Shown here in pieces: positions 37,705 through 48,437 of a stretch of 64,000 nucleotides of DNA. The stretch comes from Streptomyces cacaoi (GTDB lineage: Bacteria > Actinomycetota > Actinomycetes > Streptomycetales > Streptomycetaceae). The position numbers were made by a program, and so were the translations under genes. Under the pieces are notes generated by a model that was not told where the DNA came from, made no database searches, and worked only from the letters and a program-made list of their open reading frames with translations. Each line of letters starts with the position of its first letter. The stretch's first letter is position 1. The stretch is taken from positions 1 through 64,000 of the forward strand of contig NZ_BJMM01000023.1 in the NCBI RefSeq assembly GCF_006539165.1. The letters are read 5' to 3'.

Positions 37705-38023
37705 GGCGGTGCCCCGCTTTCAGTCGTCGCGCGCCCCGGTGCGTGCGCCCCGCGGACGCGCGTCCTTGCGTCGTGTCGTCCGCCGCCCTCGTCCCCCGGT
37801 CCGTGACGGGGCGGTCCCCGTCTTCTTCCCGCCCCGGGCGCTCCCTTCCCCTCGGTGTTCCCCTCGGCACGACAGTGCGTGAGGGAAGGGAAGACAGGGA
37901 CGCCCGGACACGGGGGCGTACCGGTGAGAAGCTGGAGCCGGCGCTCAGCGCCCGTCCGCGCCTGGGTGCGCCGGGCGGGACCGTCCACGACAGCACGCCG
38001 GATCACCGGCGGGGAGGCGGGAG
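37705..38023. other. Divergent intergenic region, methyltransferase / PIG-L
   Basis: 319 bp without a supported gene. A pyrimidine-rich stretch near 37845 and a purine-rich stretch near 37880 are imperfectly complementary (CTCCCTTCCCCTC with GAGGGAAGGGA). GGGGAGGCGGGAG is the ribosome-binding site before 38024. Confidence 0.4.
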
Positions 38024-38803
38024 ATGACAGCCACGGACGACAGCCGGAAGAAGGCGGGCGAGCCCCAGTGCGCCGCGATGCCGGAGGACTGGCAGCGCGC
38101 GCTCGCCGTGGTCGCGCACCCGGACGATCTGGAGTACGGCGTCGCGGCAGCCGTCGCCGAGTGGACGGCCCGGGGCAAGGAGGTCGTCTATCTCCTGGCG
38201 ACCCGGGGCGAGGCCGGCATCGACACCATGGACCCGGCCGAGGCGGCCCGGGTGCGGGAGGCGGAGGAGCGGGCGAGCGCCGCCGTCGTCGGCGTCACCC
38301 AGGTGGAGTTCCTCGACCACCGGGACGGCGTCATCGAGGAGGGCGTCGCCCTGCGCCGCGACATCGCGGGGGCCGTACGCAGACACCGGCCCGACCTCGT
38401 CGTCACGATCAACCACCGCGAGACCTGGGGGAGCGCCCCGGGCAGCCCGTGGAACACCCCCGACCACCGGGCGGTGGGACGCGCGACGCTGGACGCGGTC
38501 GGCGACGCCGGAAACCGCTGGATCTTCACCGAACAGCTGCGCGCCGAGGGCCTGGAGCCGTGGGACGGCGTCCGCTGGGTGGCCGTCGCCGCCTCCCCGG
38601 CCGTGACGCACGCGGTGCCGGTAGGCCCGGAAGCCGCCGCCCAGGGCCTGGCCTCGCTGCGGGAACACCGGGCGTACATCACGGCACTCACCGGTGAGGA
38701 CCCGGAAGCCTACGTCCGCTCGATCGTGGAGGGCGGCCTGGACATGTACGCGCCCCGTTTCGCCGGGCGCCGCTGTGTCGCCTTCGAGCTGCATCCCTGC
38801 TGA
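38024..38803 (+). CDS. PIG-L family (LmbE-like) deacetylase
   Basis: Zinc-dependent N-deacetylase of 259 residues. The metal site is ALAVVAHPDDLEYG (AHPDD) with a distal His in TPDHRAVGRATLDAV. Other family features are VYLLATRGEAGIDT, VTQVEFLDHRDGVIEEG and DLVVTINHRETW. Family members deacetylate N-acetylglucosaminyl compounds, including MshB and Mca in mycothiol metabolism; which substrate applies here is not determined. Good ribosome-binding site (GGGAGGCGGGAG). Convergent with the phosphatase gene. Confidence 0.92.
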   Translation: MTATDDSRKKAGEPQCAAMPEDWQRALAVVAHPDDLEYGVAAAVAEWTARGKEVVYLLATRGEAGIDTMDPAEAARVREAEERASAAVVGVTQVEFLDHRDGVIEEGVALRRDIAGAVRRHRPDLVVTINHRETWGSAPGSPWNTPDHRAVGRATLDAVGDAGNRWIFTEQLRAEGLEPWDGVRWVAVAASPAVTHAVPVGPEAAAQGLASLREHRAYITALTGEDPEAYVRSIVEGGLDMYAPRFAGRRCVAFELHPC

Positions 38804-38836
38804 CGGCCGGGTGCCCGCCCCGGGCGTGCCGCGCCG

Positions 38837-39946
38837 TCACCCGGGGCGGCCGGGCCGGGCGGCGGCGGGGCGGGCCAGGGCGAGCATGACGGCGTCGTCG
38901 TCGAGGCGACCGCCCGCGTGGTGCAGCAGATCGCGCCGGAAGTGGTCCAGGAAGGCGTCCGGGTCGGTGCCGGTCCATCCGGTCAGGCGCTCGGTGAGCG
39001 GGTAGAAGACGCCGGCGGAGTCGCGGGCCTCCGTGACGCCGTCCGTGTACAGCAGCAGGAGGTCGCCCGGCGCGAGGCGGAAGCTGTCGACGCGGTAGTC
39101 CGGCTGCGCCAGCTCGCCCAGGCCCAGCGGGGGCGCGGGGCGGGGGGCGTGCACGGTCCTCGGGCGGCCGTCCCGCAGCACGACCGGCGGCGGGTGCCCG
39201 CAGACGATCATCTCGACCCGGTCGTCGCCGTCGGGGATGTCCAGGACGGCCGCGGTGATGAACGCCTCGCCCGGCTCGGACAGGTCCCGGCGCACGCTCT
39301 CGTCGAGGAAGGCCACCAGCTCGTCGAGGACCGTCCGGCGGCGGGCCGCTGCGCGGAACGCGCCCAGCAGCAGGGCGGCGTCACCGACGGCGGTCATGCC
39401 CTTGCCCCGGACGTCGCCGACGATCAGCCGGGTGCCCGAGCCGGTGCGGACCGCCCCGTACAGGTCCCCGCCGATCCGGGCCTCCGCCTCGGCGGCGAGA
39501 TAGAGCGAGGCGACACGCAGCGGCCCGAGCCGTGGGGGCAGCGGCGGCAGGAGCCCGCGCTGGGCGGTCTCGGAGACGTACCGCACCTGCGTCAGTTCCC
39601 GGGCGCGGCGCTCCCGCAGGGCGCAGAAGAGCACCAGGCTCAGTCCGACCACGATCAGGGCGGTGAGCTGCGTCTGGTGGTTGGACGAGAGCAGCTCGTC
39701 CGGATCGCGCAGCCAGGCGATGGCCCCCTGCCCGAGCACCGCGAGCGCGGCGACCAGCCCCACCGTGCGGGGACCGGCCCACGAGGCGGTGATCGCCGGA
39801 GCCGCGACCAGCAGCGGACCCAGGTGCAGATCGGGCGGCACGAGGACGTCGACCACGGTCACCGCGACGATCCACGCGACCGGGACGCTCACCCACGCAC
39901 GGCCCGCCCGTACCGGCCGACGGGATCCGGTGGGGCGCGGTGACAT
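38837..39946 (-). CDS. Membrane-anchored PP2C/SpoIIE-type serine/threonine phosphatase
   Basis: 369-residue protein with an N-terminal membrane module (~20-110; hydrophobic WVSVPVAWIVAVTVVDVLV, GLVAALAVLGQGAIAWL and LTALIVVGLSLVLFCAL) and a C-terminal SpoIIE/PP2C domain. Catalytic metal motifs are RIGGDLYGAV, LIVGDVRGKGM, LLYTDGVTEARDS and GRLDDDAVMLALA. The linker has the usual QRGLLPPLPPRLGP. Such phosphatases act on anti-anti-sigma factors or similar regulators; no partner kinase gene is adjacent. It starts at the ATG at 39946. Confidence 0.93.
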   Translation of the reverse strand: MSPRPTGSRRPVRAGRAWVSVPVAWIVAVTVVDVLVPPDLHLGPLLVAAPAITASWAGPRTVGLVAALAVLGQGAIAWLRDPDELLSSNHQTQLTALIVVGLSLVLFCALRERRARELTQVRYVSETAQRGLLPPLPPRLGPLRVASLYLAAEAEARIGGDLYGAVRTGSGTRLIVGDVRGKGMTAVGDAALLLGAFRAAARRRTVLDELVAFLDESVRRDLSEPGEAFITAAVLDIPDGDDRVEMIVCGHPPPVVLRDGRPRTVHAPRPAPPLGLGELAQPDYRVDSFRLAPGDLLLLYTDGVTEARDSAGVFYPLTERLTGWTGTDPDAFLDHFRRDLLHHAGGRLDDDAVMLALARPAAARPGRPG

Positions 39947-40034
39947 ACCTCTTCTCTACACCGGCACCGCCCGGCCCGCACCGGCACGGCCGGCAGAGCG
40001 ACCGCGCACCGGCCGGGCCCCGCCGGGGCGCGCC

Positions 40035-41384
40035 TCACCCCCTCCGGGCGAGGGTGAGCACCGTCAGACCGGCGACGAGCACCAGTACAGCGGCGGCGCC
40101 GACGTTGAGCCAGCCGTAGCCGGCCTGCGCGACGACGATCCCCGCCAGCGCGCCGCCGACGCCCGCACAGGCGTTCATCAGCAGATCGGAGAGCCCCTGG
40201 ACGGCGGCCCGCGCGGGCTGCGGCACCGAGTCGGTCAGCAGCGCGGACCCGGCGACCAGCCCGGCCGACCAGCCGAGCCCCAGCAGGAAGAGACCGGCGG
40301 CGGACCGCAGATGGGCGCCGTCGGCGGTACCGGCCAGCGCCGTCGCACAGGCGAACAGCGCGACGGCGACGAGCAGCACACTGAACCGTCCGATCCGGTC
40401 CGCCAGCCACCCCATGACCGGGGAGAAGGCGTACATCCCGGTGACATGGCCGCTGATGACGAGCCCGATGAGCTGCACACCGGCGCCGTGCGCGCCCAGG
40501 TCGACCGGGGTCATCACCATCACGGAGACCATCACGGTGTGCGAGCCGGCGATCGCGACCAGCGCGGTCCGGGCGGAGCGCGAGCCGGCGACGGCCGCGA
40601 GCCCGGCACGCAGCGAGCGCCCCTCGCCCGCGGCGTCCGCCCTCCGGGCGTCCGGCGCCTCCGGTTCCCGGGCGGCCAGCTCCCGCGCGACCAGCAGCGG
40701 ATCGGGCCGCAGCAGCAGGTGGACGAGGAGCCCGGCGAGGACGAACACCACCGTTCCCCAGACGAAGGCACCGGCGGCCTGCGGAATGCCCAGCCCGGCG
40801 ACGCTCCGCCCGGCCGGCGCCGCGATGTTGGGCCCCAGGACGGCCCCGATGGTGGTGGCCCAGACGACGGTGGAGATCGACCGCGCCCGGCGGGCCGGTG
40901 CGGCGAGGTCGGCCGCCGCGAAGCGGGCCTGGAGATTGGCGGAGCTGCCCGCTCCGAAGGCCGCCATCCCGGCGAGCAGCAGCGGGAAGTTCGCGACGGT
41001 CGCCGCCGCGACGACGACCAGTCCGCCGGCCGCGGCGACCGAGTAGGCGACGGTCAGCCCGACCCGCCGGCCCCGGCGGGCCATGAGCGCGGCGAACGGC
41101 AGCGACAGCAGGGCGGTACCGATGACGGAGGAGGTGGAGGCCAGCCCCGCGACCGCCTCGGAGCCGCCGATCTCCTCGGCCAGCACCGCTGCCAGGGTCA
41201 CCGCGGTGGCCACGCCGAGGCCGCCGAGTATCTGGCTGACGACCAGCACCGTCTGCACCCGGCGGCGCAGGGCGTCCAGCCCCGGCCCGGTCCAGGGGGC
41301 GGCGGCCCGGCCGGTGCCGGGTATGCCGGCGGGGGCTGTGATGCACCTGTCAGCAGCGTCGGACTGTTCATGCATGTCGGTCAC
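40035..41384 (-). CDS. Major facilitator superfamily transporter
   Basis: 449-residue, probably 12-helix efflux-type MFS carrier. The loop 2-3 signature is present (ALMARRGRRVGLTVAY), with helices such as VLVVSQILGGLGVATAVTLA and FLLGLGWSAGLVAGSALLTD. A GTG at 41384 is preceded by CAGACT six bases upstream and no Shine-Dalgarno, suggesting a leaderless message; an ATG at 41375 is the alternative. A 20-bp perfect inverted repeat brackets the start. It is downstream of ogt on the same strand. An MFS exporter near uvrB also occurs in mycobacteria (Rv1634). Substrate unknown. Confidence 0.9.
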   Translation of the reverse strand: MTDMHEQSDAADRCITAPAGIPGTGRAAAPWTGPGLDALRRRVQTVLVVSQILGGLGVATAVTLAAVLAEEIGGSEAVAGLASTSSVIGTALLSLPFAALMARRGRRVGLTVAYSVAAAGGLVVVAAATVANFPLLLAGMAAFGAGSSANLQARFAAADLAAPARRARSISTVVWATTIGAVLGPNIAAPAGRSVAGLGIPQAAGAFVWGTVVFVLAGLLVHLLLRPDPLLVARELAAREPEAPDARRADAAGEGRSLRAGLAAVAGSRSARTALVAIAGSHTVMVSVMVMTPVDLGAHGAGVQLIGLVISGHVTGMYAFSPVMGWLADRIGRFSVLLVAVALFACATALAGTADGAHLRSAAGLFLLGLGWSAGLVAGSALLTDSVPQPARAAVQGLSDLLMNACAGVGGALAGIVVAQAGYGWLNVGAAAVLVLVAGLTVLTLARRG

Positions 41385-41413
41385 GCGCGCAGTCTGACAG
41401 GTGCATCACAGCC
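41334..41413. promoter_or_regulatory. 20-bp perfect inverted repeat bracketing the MFS start codon
   Basis: Arms 41334-41353 (GGCTGTGATGCACCTGTCAG) and 41394-41413 are exact reverse complements, separated by 40 bp that contain the GTG start. One arm overlaps the likely -10 region; the other lies in codons 11-17. This could be a bipartite operator or an mRNA hairpin that hides the start. Confidence 0.8.
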
Positions 41414-41427
41414 GCACCACGGTGTTC

Positions 41428-41515
41428 CGGGAGGCCCGGAGGCCCGGAGGCCCGGGGGCCTGGAGCCCCGGAGGCCCGGGGGCCCGGGGGCCCGGAGGCC
41501 CGGCGGCCCGGAGGT
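41428..41515. repeat. 9-bp tandem repeat upstream of the MFS gene
   Basis: About nine degenerate copies of GGAGGCCCG fill most of the 157-bp gap between ogt and the MFS gene. Confidence 0.8.
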
Positions 41516-41541
41516 CTTCAGCCGAGGGCGGGCCCGTTGGC

Positions 41542-42186
41542 TCAGAACAGGGGTTCGGGCAGGATCCCCTCCAGCGTCAGCAGCGCCTGCTTGGTGCCGC
41601 GGCCGCCCCCGAACCCGCCCAGCGCGCCCGAGCTCTCCAGTACCCGGTGGCAGGGCACGACGACGGGCAGCGGATTGGCGCCCATGGCGACCCCGACGGC
41701 CCGGGCGGCACCCGGCTCGCCCACCCGGACGGCCAGATCCTGGTACCCGACGGTGTGGCCGTACGGCACGCCGGCCGCCAGCTCGCGCAGCACCCGCTCG
41801 TGGAAACCGCCGGTCAGCGACCAGTCCAGCGGCACCGAGAACGGCTCACGGGCCCCGTCGAAGTAGCGCTCCAGCTCGGCGACGGCCGTACGCAGGTGCC
41901 CGGCTCCGTCGCCCTCGGCGGCCGGCGGCTCCCACGGCAGGGGCGGGGCGCCGAGCACGGCCGCGGCACGCGCGAGGGCCCGGCCCACGGTGCGGCCTTC
42001 GGCGTGGAAGACCACATGGGCCAGGCCCTCTCGGGTGGCGACCAGCAGCAGCGGGCCGATCGGCGCCGCGTGCACCGTCCAGACGGCGGCGCGGGCCGGG
42101 GGCTCCGCTGCCGCGGCTTCGACAGCTTCGGCGGCTTCGACGGCTTCGACGGCTTCGGCTACGGGGCCCACCGGGGTGTCGGTCAT
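41542..42186 (-). CDS. ogt: Methylated-DNA--protein-cysteine S-methyltransferase
   Basis: Suicide enzyme removing O6-alkyl groups from guanine, 214 residues. The active-site motif PVVVPCHRVLESSGALGGFG carries the acceptor Cys in PCHRV. The DNA-binding helix is GYQDLAVRVGEPGAARAVGV, preceded by FHERVLRELAAGVPYGHTVG. The N-terminus contains an Ala/Val/Glu repeat (EAVEAVEAAEAVEAA) encoded by 9-bp DNA repeats, dispensable by comparison with the usual ~170-residue family. The ATG at 42186 sits 7 bases after a TAGGGT -10 box within a damage-type promoter. Confidence 0.95.
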   Translation of the reverse strand: MTDTPVGPVAEAVEAVEAAEAVEAAAAEPPARAAVWTVHAAPIGPLLLVATREGLAHVVFHAEGRTVGRALARAAAVLGAPPLPWEPPAAEGDGAGHLRTAVAELERYFDGAREPFSVPLDWSLTGGFHERVLRELAAGVPYGHTVGYQDLAVRVGEPGAARAVGVAMGANPLPVVVPCHRVLESSGALGGFGGGRGTKQALLTLEGILPEPLF

Positions 42187-42193
42187 ACAGCGC

Positions 42194-42216
42194 ACCCTAG
42201 AGCGGCGCACCGACAG
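42194..42216 (-). promoter_or_regulatory. DNA-damage (RecA-NDp/PafBC-type) promoter of ogt
   Basis: On the minus strand CTGTCGGTG (42216-42208), 8-base spacer, TAGGGT (42199-42194), then 7 bases to the ATG. Apart from the weakly conserved first base this is a full match to tTGTCRGTG-N8-TAnnnT, and the transcript would be leaderless. Confidence 0.75.
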
Positions 42217-42240
42217 CCCCGCCGGCCGCTGCCGCGCGGG

Positions 42241-43152
42241 TCAGTCGTCCGTGCCGGCGGCCCGGAGGGCGCCGGTGACCACGTCCGGCTTGTTGGAGAT
42301 GATGCCGTCCACCCCCGCGTCGGTGACCTTGCGGGCCGTCGCGGCGTCGTTCACCGTCCAGGTGAACACCTCCAGCGGCCGGTGGTGCGGGCCGCGTACG
42401 GCGTGCACCGCCTTGACGTAGCTCTCGGAGACGTCCTTGTAGCTCGGGTTTATCTGGTCGGCGAAGCGGGCGTAGGAGTTCAGCTCCTCCGGCTTGGGCG
42501 TGCCCAGGAAGCCGGTCTTCACCTCGGACCGGTAGTGGTGCACACGCTTGACCGCGTCGGCGTTGAAGCTCTGGACGATCAGCTTGCTGCGGTGCGAGCG
42601 GCCGAGCCAGCCCTCGCTCCCCAGCTCGCGGAGCGTCTGCCGCTCGATGCCGGGGTACAGCTCGGGCGACTTCAGCTCCAGCAGCAGCCGCTGCCGGTTG
42701 TGGTCCACCCGGTCGAGGAACTGGTCCAGGGTGGGGACCTTCTCGCCCTTGTACCGGGAGTCGAACCAGCCGCCGGCGTCCAGGCCGCGGATCTCCTTCA
42801 GCGTGAAGTCGGACACCTTCCAGGGCGAGCGGTCCGGGAAGCGCTGCTCGACGTCGGTCGTCCGCGAGAGCGTCGTGTCGTGCATCACGATCAGCTCACC
42901 GTCCTTGGTGCGCTGCACGTCGGTCTCGACCCAGTCGATGCCCATGCTGTGGGCCTTGTCGACGGCGGCGAGAGTGTTCTCCGGCGCGTAACCGGAGGCC
43001 CCCCTGTGGGCCACCGGGACCGGGGATCCTTCGCGGACGGCTGTGGCGTCGGCCCGGTCGGCCGCCGTGGCGGTGGGGGCCGCGGTGAGGAAGAGCGCGC
43101 TCGTACCCAGCAGCGCACCGGCAGCGGTGACGGTCAGCGGGCGTATCGTCAT
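42241..43152 (-). CDS. glpQ: Secreted glycerophosphodiester phosphodiesterase
   Basis: 303-residue exported enzyme that hydrolyses glycerophosphodiesters to glycerol-3-phosphate and an alcohol. Signal peptide RPLTVTAAGALLGTSALFL...ATAA. Catalytic motif VPVAHRGASGYAPENTLAAV (HRG...E-N), followed by GIDWVETDVQRTKDGELIVM and HDTTLSRTTDVEQRFP. The C-terminal TIM-barrel strands include VFTWTVNDAATARKVTDAG. GAGGAG 6 bases before the ATG at 43152. Position next to uvrB fits glpQ2 of S. coelicolor, a PhoP-regulated gene; a possible PHO-box half lies at 43236-43246. Confidence 0.94.
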   Translation of the reverse strand: MTIRPLTVTAAGALLGTSALFLTAAPTATAADRADATAVREGSPVPVAHRGASGYAPENTLAAVDKAHSMGIDWVETDVQRTKDGELIVMHDTTLSRTTDVEQRFPDRSPWKVSDFTLKEIRGLDAGGWFDSRYKGEKVPTLDQFLDRVDHNRQRLLLELKSPELYPGIERQTLRELGSEGWLGRSHRSKLIVQSFNADAVKRVHHYRSEVKTGFLGTPKPEELNSYARFADQINPSYKDVSESYVKAVHAVRGPHHRPLEVFTWTVNDAATARKVTDAGVDGIISNKPDVVTGALRAAGTDD

Positions 43153-43350
43153 GCGGAACTCCTCGCATCTGTTTGTGCACGGACTGCGAAGACAGTTCCC
43201 GATGCGCAATACAAACAAGCGGGGACAAAGTGGCGTGAAGTTGAACGAGGGACGTCCGGGTCTGTGAGCTGCGGGAGAGCGCAACCGGGCTGCACGGGAC
43301 GAAATGGCGGTTATCCGCCGGACCGGGAACGTTTCGGTGGACGGGACCCG

Positions 43351-43373
43351 ATGTCGGTGGCGGGTCGTACCGT
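43351..43373 (+). promoter_or_regulatory. DNA-damage (RecA-NDp/PafBC-type) promoter of uvrB
   Basis: ATGTCGGTG (43351-43359), 8-base spacer, TACCGT (43368-43373), then 7 bases to the ATG at 43381. It matches tTGTCRGTG-N8-TAnnnT except the first base. No Shine-Dalgarno is present, so the transcript is probably leaderless. Confidence 0.75.
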
Positions 43374-43380
43374 TGTTGGC

Positions 43381-45528
<2,148 letters not shown>

Positions 45529-45746
45529 CCGGCGCGGCAGCCCCCGCCACCTCGGCTTTTCACCGTTCCGGCCGGGCGCCCCGCCGCCCCGTGCGGGGCC
45601 CCGCGCAGCCGCCGCGCGGAGTGTTGCAAGAGCGCCACAAACCCGGGGGACCCCCGTCGACCCGTCCGCACCGGTGCGTAGGCTTCCGGAACGGCCGCCG
45701 GTCCCGTGGCGGCCGCGCCGACGGAGACTGTCGAGAGGGGACGCAC

Positions 45747-46325
45747 GTGACGGTCAACATGTCCAAGGGCCAGGCGATCAGTCTGGAGAAGAGCGACGGG
45801 GGGACGCTGACCGCCGTGCGGATGGGGCTGGGCTGGAAGGCCGCCCCGCGCCGTGGCTTCTTCGGCAAGCGCAGCAAGGAGATCGACCTGGACGCCTCGG
45901 CGGTGCTCTTCGCCGACAAGCAGCCCGTCGACGTCGTCTTCTTCCGCCATCTCGTCAGCGACGACGGCTCGGTCAAGCACACCGGCGACAACCTGGTCGG
46001 CGGCGCCGGGCAGGGCGGGGACGACGAGGCGGTCATGGTGGACCTCCAGCGCGTCCCTGTGCACATCGACCAGATCGTGTTCACCGTCAACTCCTTCACC
46101 GGGCAGACCTTCGCGGAGGTCGAGAACGCCTTCTGCCGGCTCGTGGACGAGACCAACGGCCAGGAGCTGGCCCGCTACACCCTCACCGGCGGCGGCGACT
46201 ACACCGCGCAGATCATGGCCAAGGTGCACCGCCAGGGCGGCGGTTGGCGGATGACGGCGATCGGCGAGCCGGCCGACGGCCGTACCTTCCAGGACCTGAT
46301 GCCGAGCATCGCTCCCCATCTGTGA
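45747..46325 (+). CDS. terD: TerD-family stress protein
   Basis: 192-residue TerD domain protein, cytoplasmic, calcium-binding by family analogy. Start is the GTG at 45747, six bases after GAGAGGGG. Signatures: VNMSKGQAISLEKSDGGTL, KEIDLDASAVLFADKQPVDV, the acidic metal site SDDGSVKHTGDNLVGG, and FTVNSFTGQTFAEVENAFCR. TerD proteins take part in tellurite, phage and oxidative stress responses of unclear chemistry. It is followed 40 bp later by a broken TerD-like gene and then by terC. Confidence 0.93.
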   Translation: MTVNMSKGQAISLEKSDGGTLTAVRMGLGWKAAPRRGFFGKRSKEIDLDASAVLFADKQPVDVVFFRHLVSDDGSVKHTGDNLVGGAGQGGDDEAVMVDLQRVPVHIDQIVFTVNSFTGQTFAEVENAFCRLVDETNGQELARYTLTGGGDYTAQIMAKVHRQGGGWRMTAIGEPADGRTFQDLMPSIAPHL

Positions 46326-46365
46326 ACGTGCGGCGCCGTCCGTGCCGAGGGGGGAGAGGCCGCAG

Positions 46366-48282
46366 GTGACGGCCGAGCTGGCGCGCGGGCAGAACCATCC
46401 GCTGCCCGGCGGCCGGCTGGAGATCCTGGTGTCGGCGGGAACACCCGTGATCGCCGGGGCGACGCTCAACGACGAGCGGGGCCGAATGCGGGACGCACGC
46501 TGGTGTGCCCACCCGGCGTCCCCGCGGTTGCCGGGCGTGGAGGTGCTCCGGCAGGCCGCCGCCGAGCACCGGCTCACCGTCGATCCCGCGGCGCTGCCGC
46601 AGGACGTGCACCGGGTGAACGTACTGCTCGCGCTGCCGGAGGGCCCCGGCGGGCCGGCCCGGTTCGCGGGGCTGCCGGCCCCGTTCCTCGCCGTCACCGG
46701 GCCGGACGGCACGGTGCTGTCTCCTGCACGGTGCTGGGCCTCGGCGACGAATCGGCCGTGGTGGCGCTGGAGTTGTACCGCAGGCAGGGCGCGTGGAAAA
46801 TCCGCGCCGTGGGCCAGGGGTATGCGGCGGGGCTCGCCGCGCTGCTGGCCGACCAGGGGCTGCCGGACGGCCGGCGGGTGACCAAGGCGGCCATGGCGGC
46901 GGTCGCCGTGGGCCGGAACCGCTCGTCCGCGGCCGCCGCCCGCCGGGGACGGGGCCGCGAGCCCGGACGGCGACCCGGCCCGGACTTCCGCCGCAGCGCC
47001 CGGCGTCGACTCCACCGGGCCGGAAGAGCGCGGCGGCGTCGACCACCGCCATCCGCACCGCGCCCCCGCTTCCCCGTAAAGGTCCGCCCGCGGCGCGGGC
47101 CGGGGCCGCCGGGCACCCGGAGTCGGGAGCGGCCGGGGGCGAGTCCGCGCGGGAGGAACCCGTCGCCGGGGACGCCCCGGGCCGGACGGCGGAGGAACGC
47201 CTCTACAACCAGGTCCGGGCCATGTTCGAGGATCTGACCCGCACCGTCGCTGCCTACCGTTCCGCCGTCGACTTCGCCGCCTCCCGCAGGGAACGCGAGC
47301 TGGAGCGGACCCTTCAGGATCCGCGCGCCCGCACCGGCCCGGCGGCCGAGGCCGCGCGCGAGGCGGTACACGCCCGGCACGCCGGGCTGGTGGGGCAGGC
47401 CCGGGCGGTGCTCGACCGCGATCTGGCCCAACTGCGGGCGGAGTCCGAGGTCATGGAGCCGGCGCTGCCGCCCGCGCCGGCCCGCTGGGACAACCCCGTC
47501 TGGCACGCCTACCAGCCGCCCGCCGACCGGCCGACGGCCCTGTGGCTGGGCGACCTCACGCTGCCGGAGGCCCCGGATCTGCGGATCCCGATGCTGCTGC
47601 GGCTTCCGCTGGAGCGGGGGCTGTGGGGCGACTCCGGGCCGGCCCGCGCCGAGGACGGCTGTGTCGTCCCCGGCGGGCTGCGCGAGCCGGCGACGCGGAC
47701 GGCGGTGGCGCTCGCGGCCCGGCTGCTGGCCGTGCACCCCGTGGGCGCCCTGACGGTGCACGTCATCGATCCGGACCGGAGCGCCGGCGAGTCGTCGGCG
47801 CCGCTGGCGGAGTCCGGCGCGCTGCACGAGCCCCGGCGGCCGGCGCGCGGGGTGTGGACGCGGTGCTGGACCGCCTCGTCCGGCGGGTGGAGCTGGTGCG
47901 GACGGCGGTGCGCCACCACGCGGTGGACGCGCTGCCCGACGACATGGATCTCGCTGACCAGCTGCTGTGGGTGCACGACTTCCCGCACGGCTTCGACGAC
48001 CGGGCGCTCACGAAGCTGCGGTATCTCGTGGACGAGGGCGCCTCGGCGGGGGTGAGCCTGATGCTGGTCGCCGACCGGCGGGACGCGGACGAGTACGGGC
48101 CGGTGCTGGATCCGCTGTGGCGCTCGCTGCTGCGGCTCACGCCCGTCCCCGACGACCATCTCGCCGACCCGTGGGTGGGGCCCGCGTGGCGCTACGAACC
48201 GCCGTTGCCCCCGCCGGGCAGCGGGATCGTCCCGGAGGTGCTGCGCCGGCTGGCCGCGGTCCGCCGGGAGCGGGGCGGCTGA
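46366..48282 (+). pseudogene. Frameshifted TerD/FtsK-like fusion gene
   Basis: Coding content runs through four consecutive frame segments. An N-terminal TerD-like domain (QVTAELARGQNHPLPGGRLE, VNVLLALPEGPGGPARF) shifts near 46720 into VLGLGDESAVVALELYRRQG. A second shift in 46900-47150 leads to LYNQVRAMFEDLTRTVAAYR and TRTAVALAARLLAVHPVGAL. A third near 47850 leads to VDAVLDRLVRRVELVRTAVR and LMLVADRRDADEYGPVLDPL. Each change is in the same direction and fits loss of one base. The C-terminal half resembles FtsK/SpoIIIE-type domains but shows no Walker A. Intact length would be about 640 residues. Genuine decay or sequencing indels are both possible. Confidence 0.75.
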
Positions 48283-48403
48283 GCGGGCACCGCGGGCCTC
48301 ACCGCGGGCCTCACCATGGGCGTCATCGGGGTGTCACAGCGGGCTCGTCGCGGGCGTTCCCGCCGGTCGGCCGGGGTGAGCGGGCTCACTCCACCCACTC
48401 ACT

Positions 48404-48431
48404 TTGCCTTTTCATGGGGTTGCTTTACCCT
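48404..48431 (+). promoter_or_regulatory. Candidate promoter of the terC riboswitch transcript
   Basis: TTGCCT (48404-48409), 16-bp spacer, TACCCT (48426-48431). The start would be near 48438, exactly where the riboswitch fold begins. Confidence 0.5.
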
Positions 48432-48437
48432 CTTTTC

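Noticed and set aside
42985..42995. Possible TTA codon in glpQ (GTAAC on the plus strand)
   Set aside because: In frame it reads GGT TAC (Gly-Tyr), not TTA.
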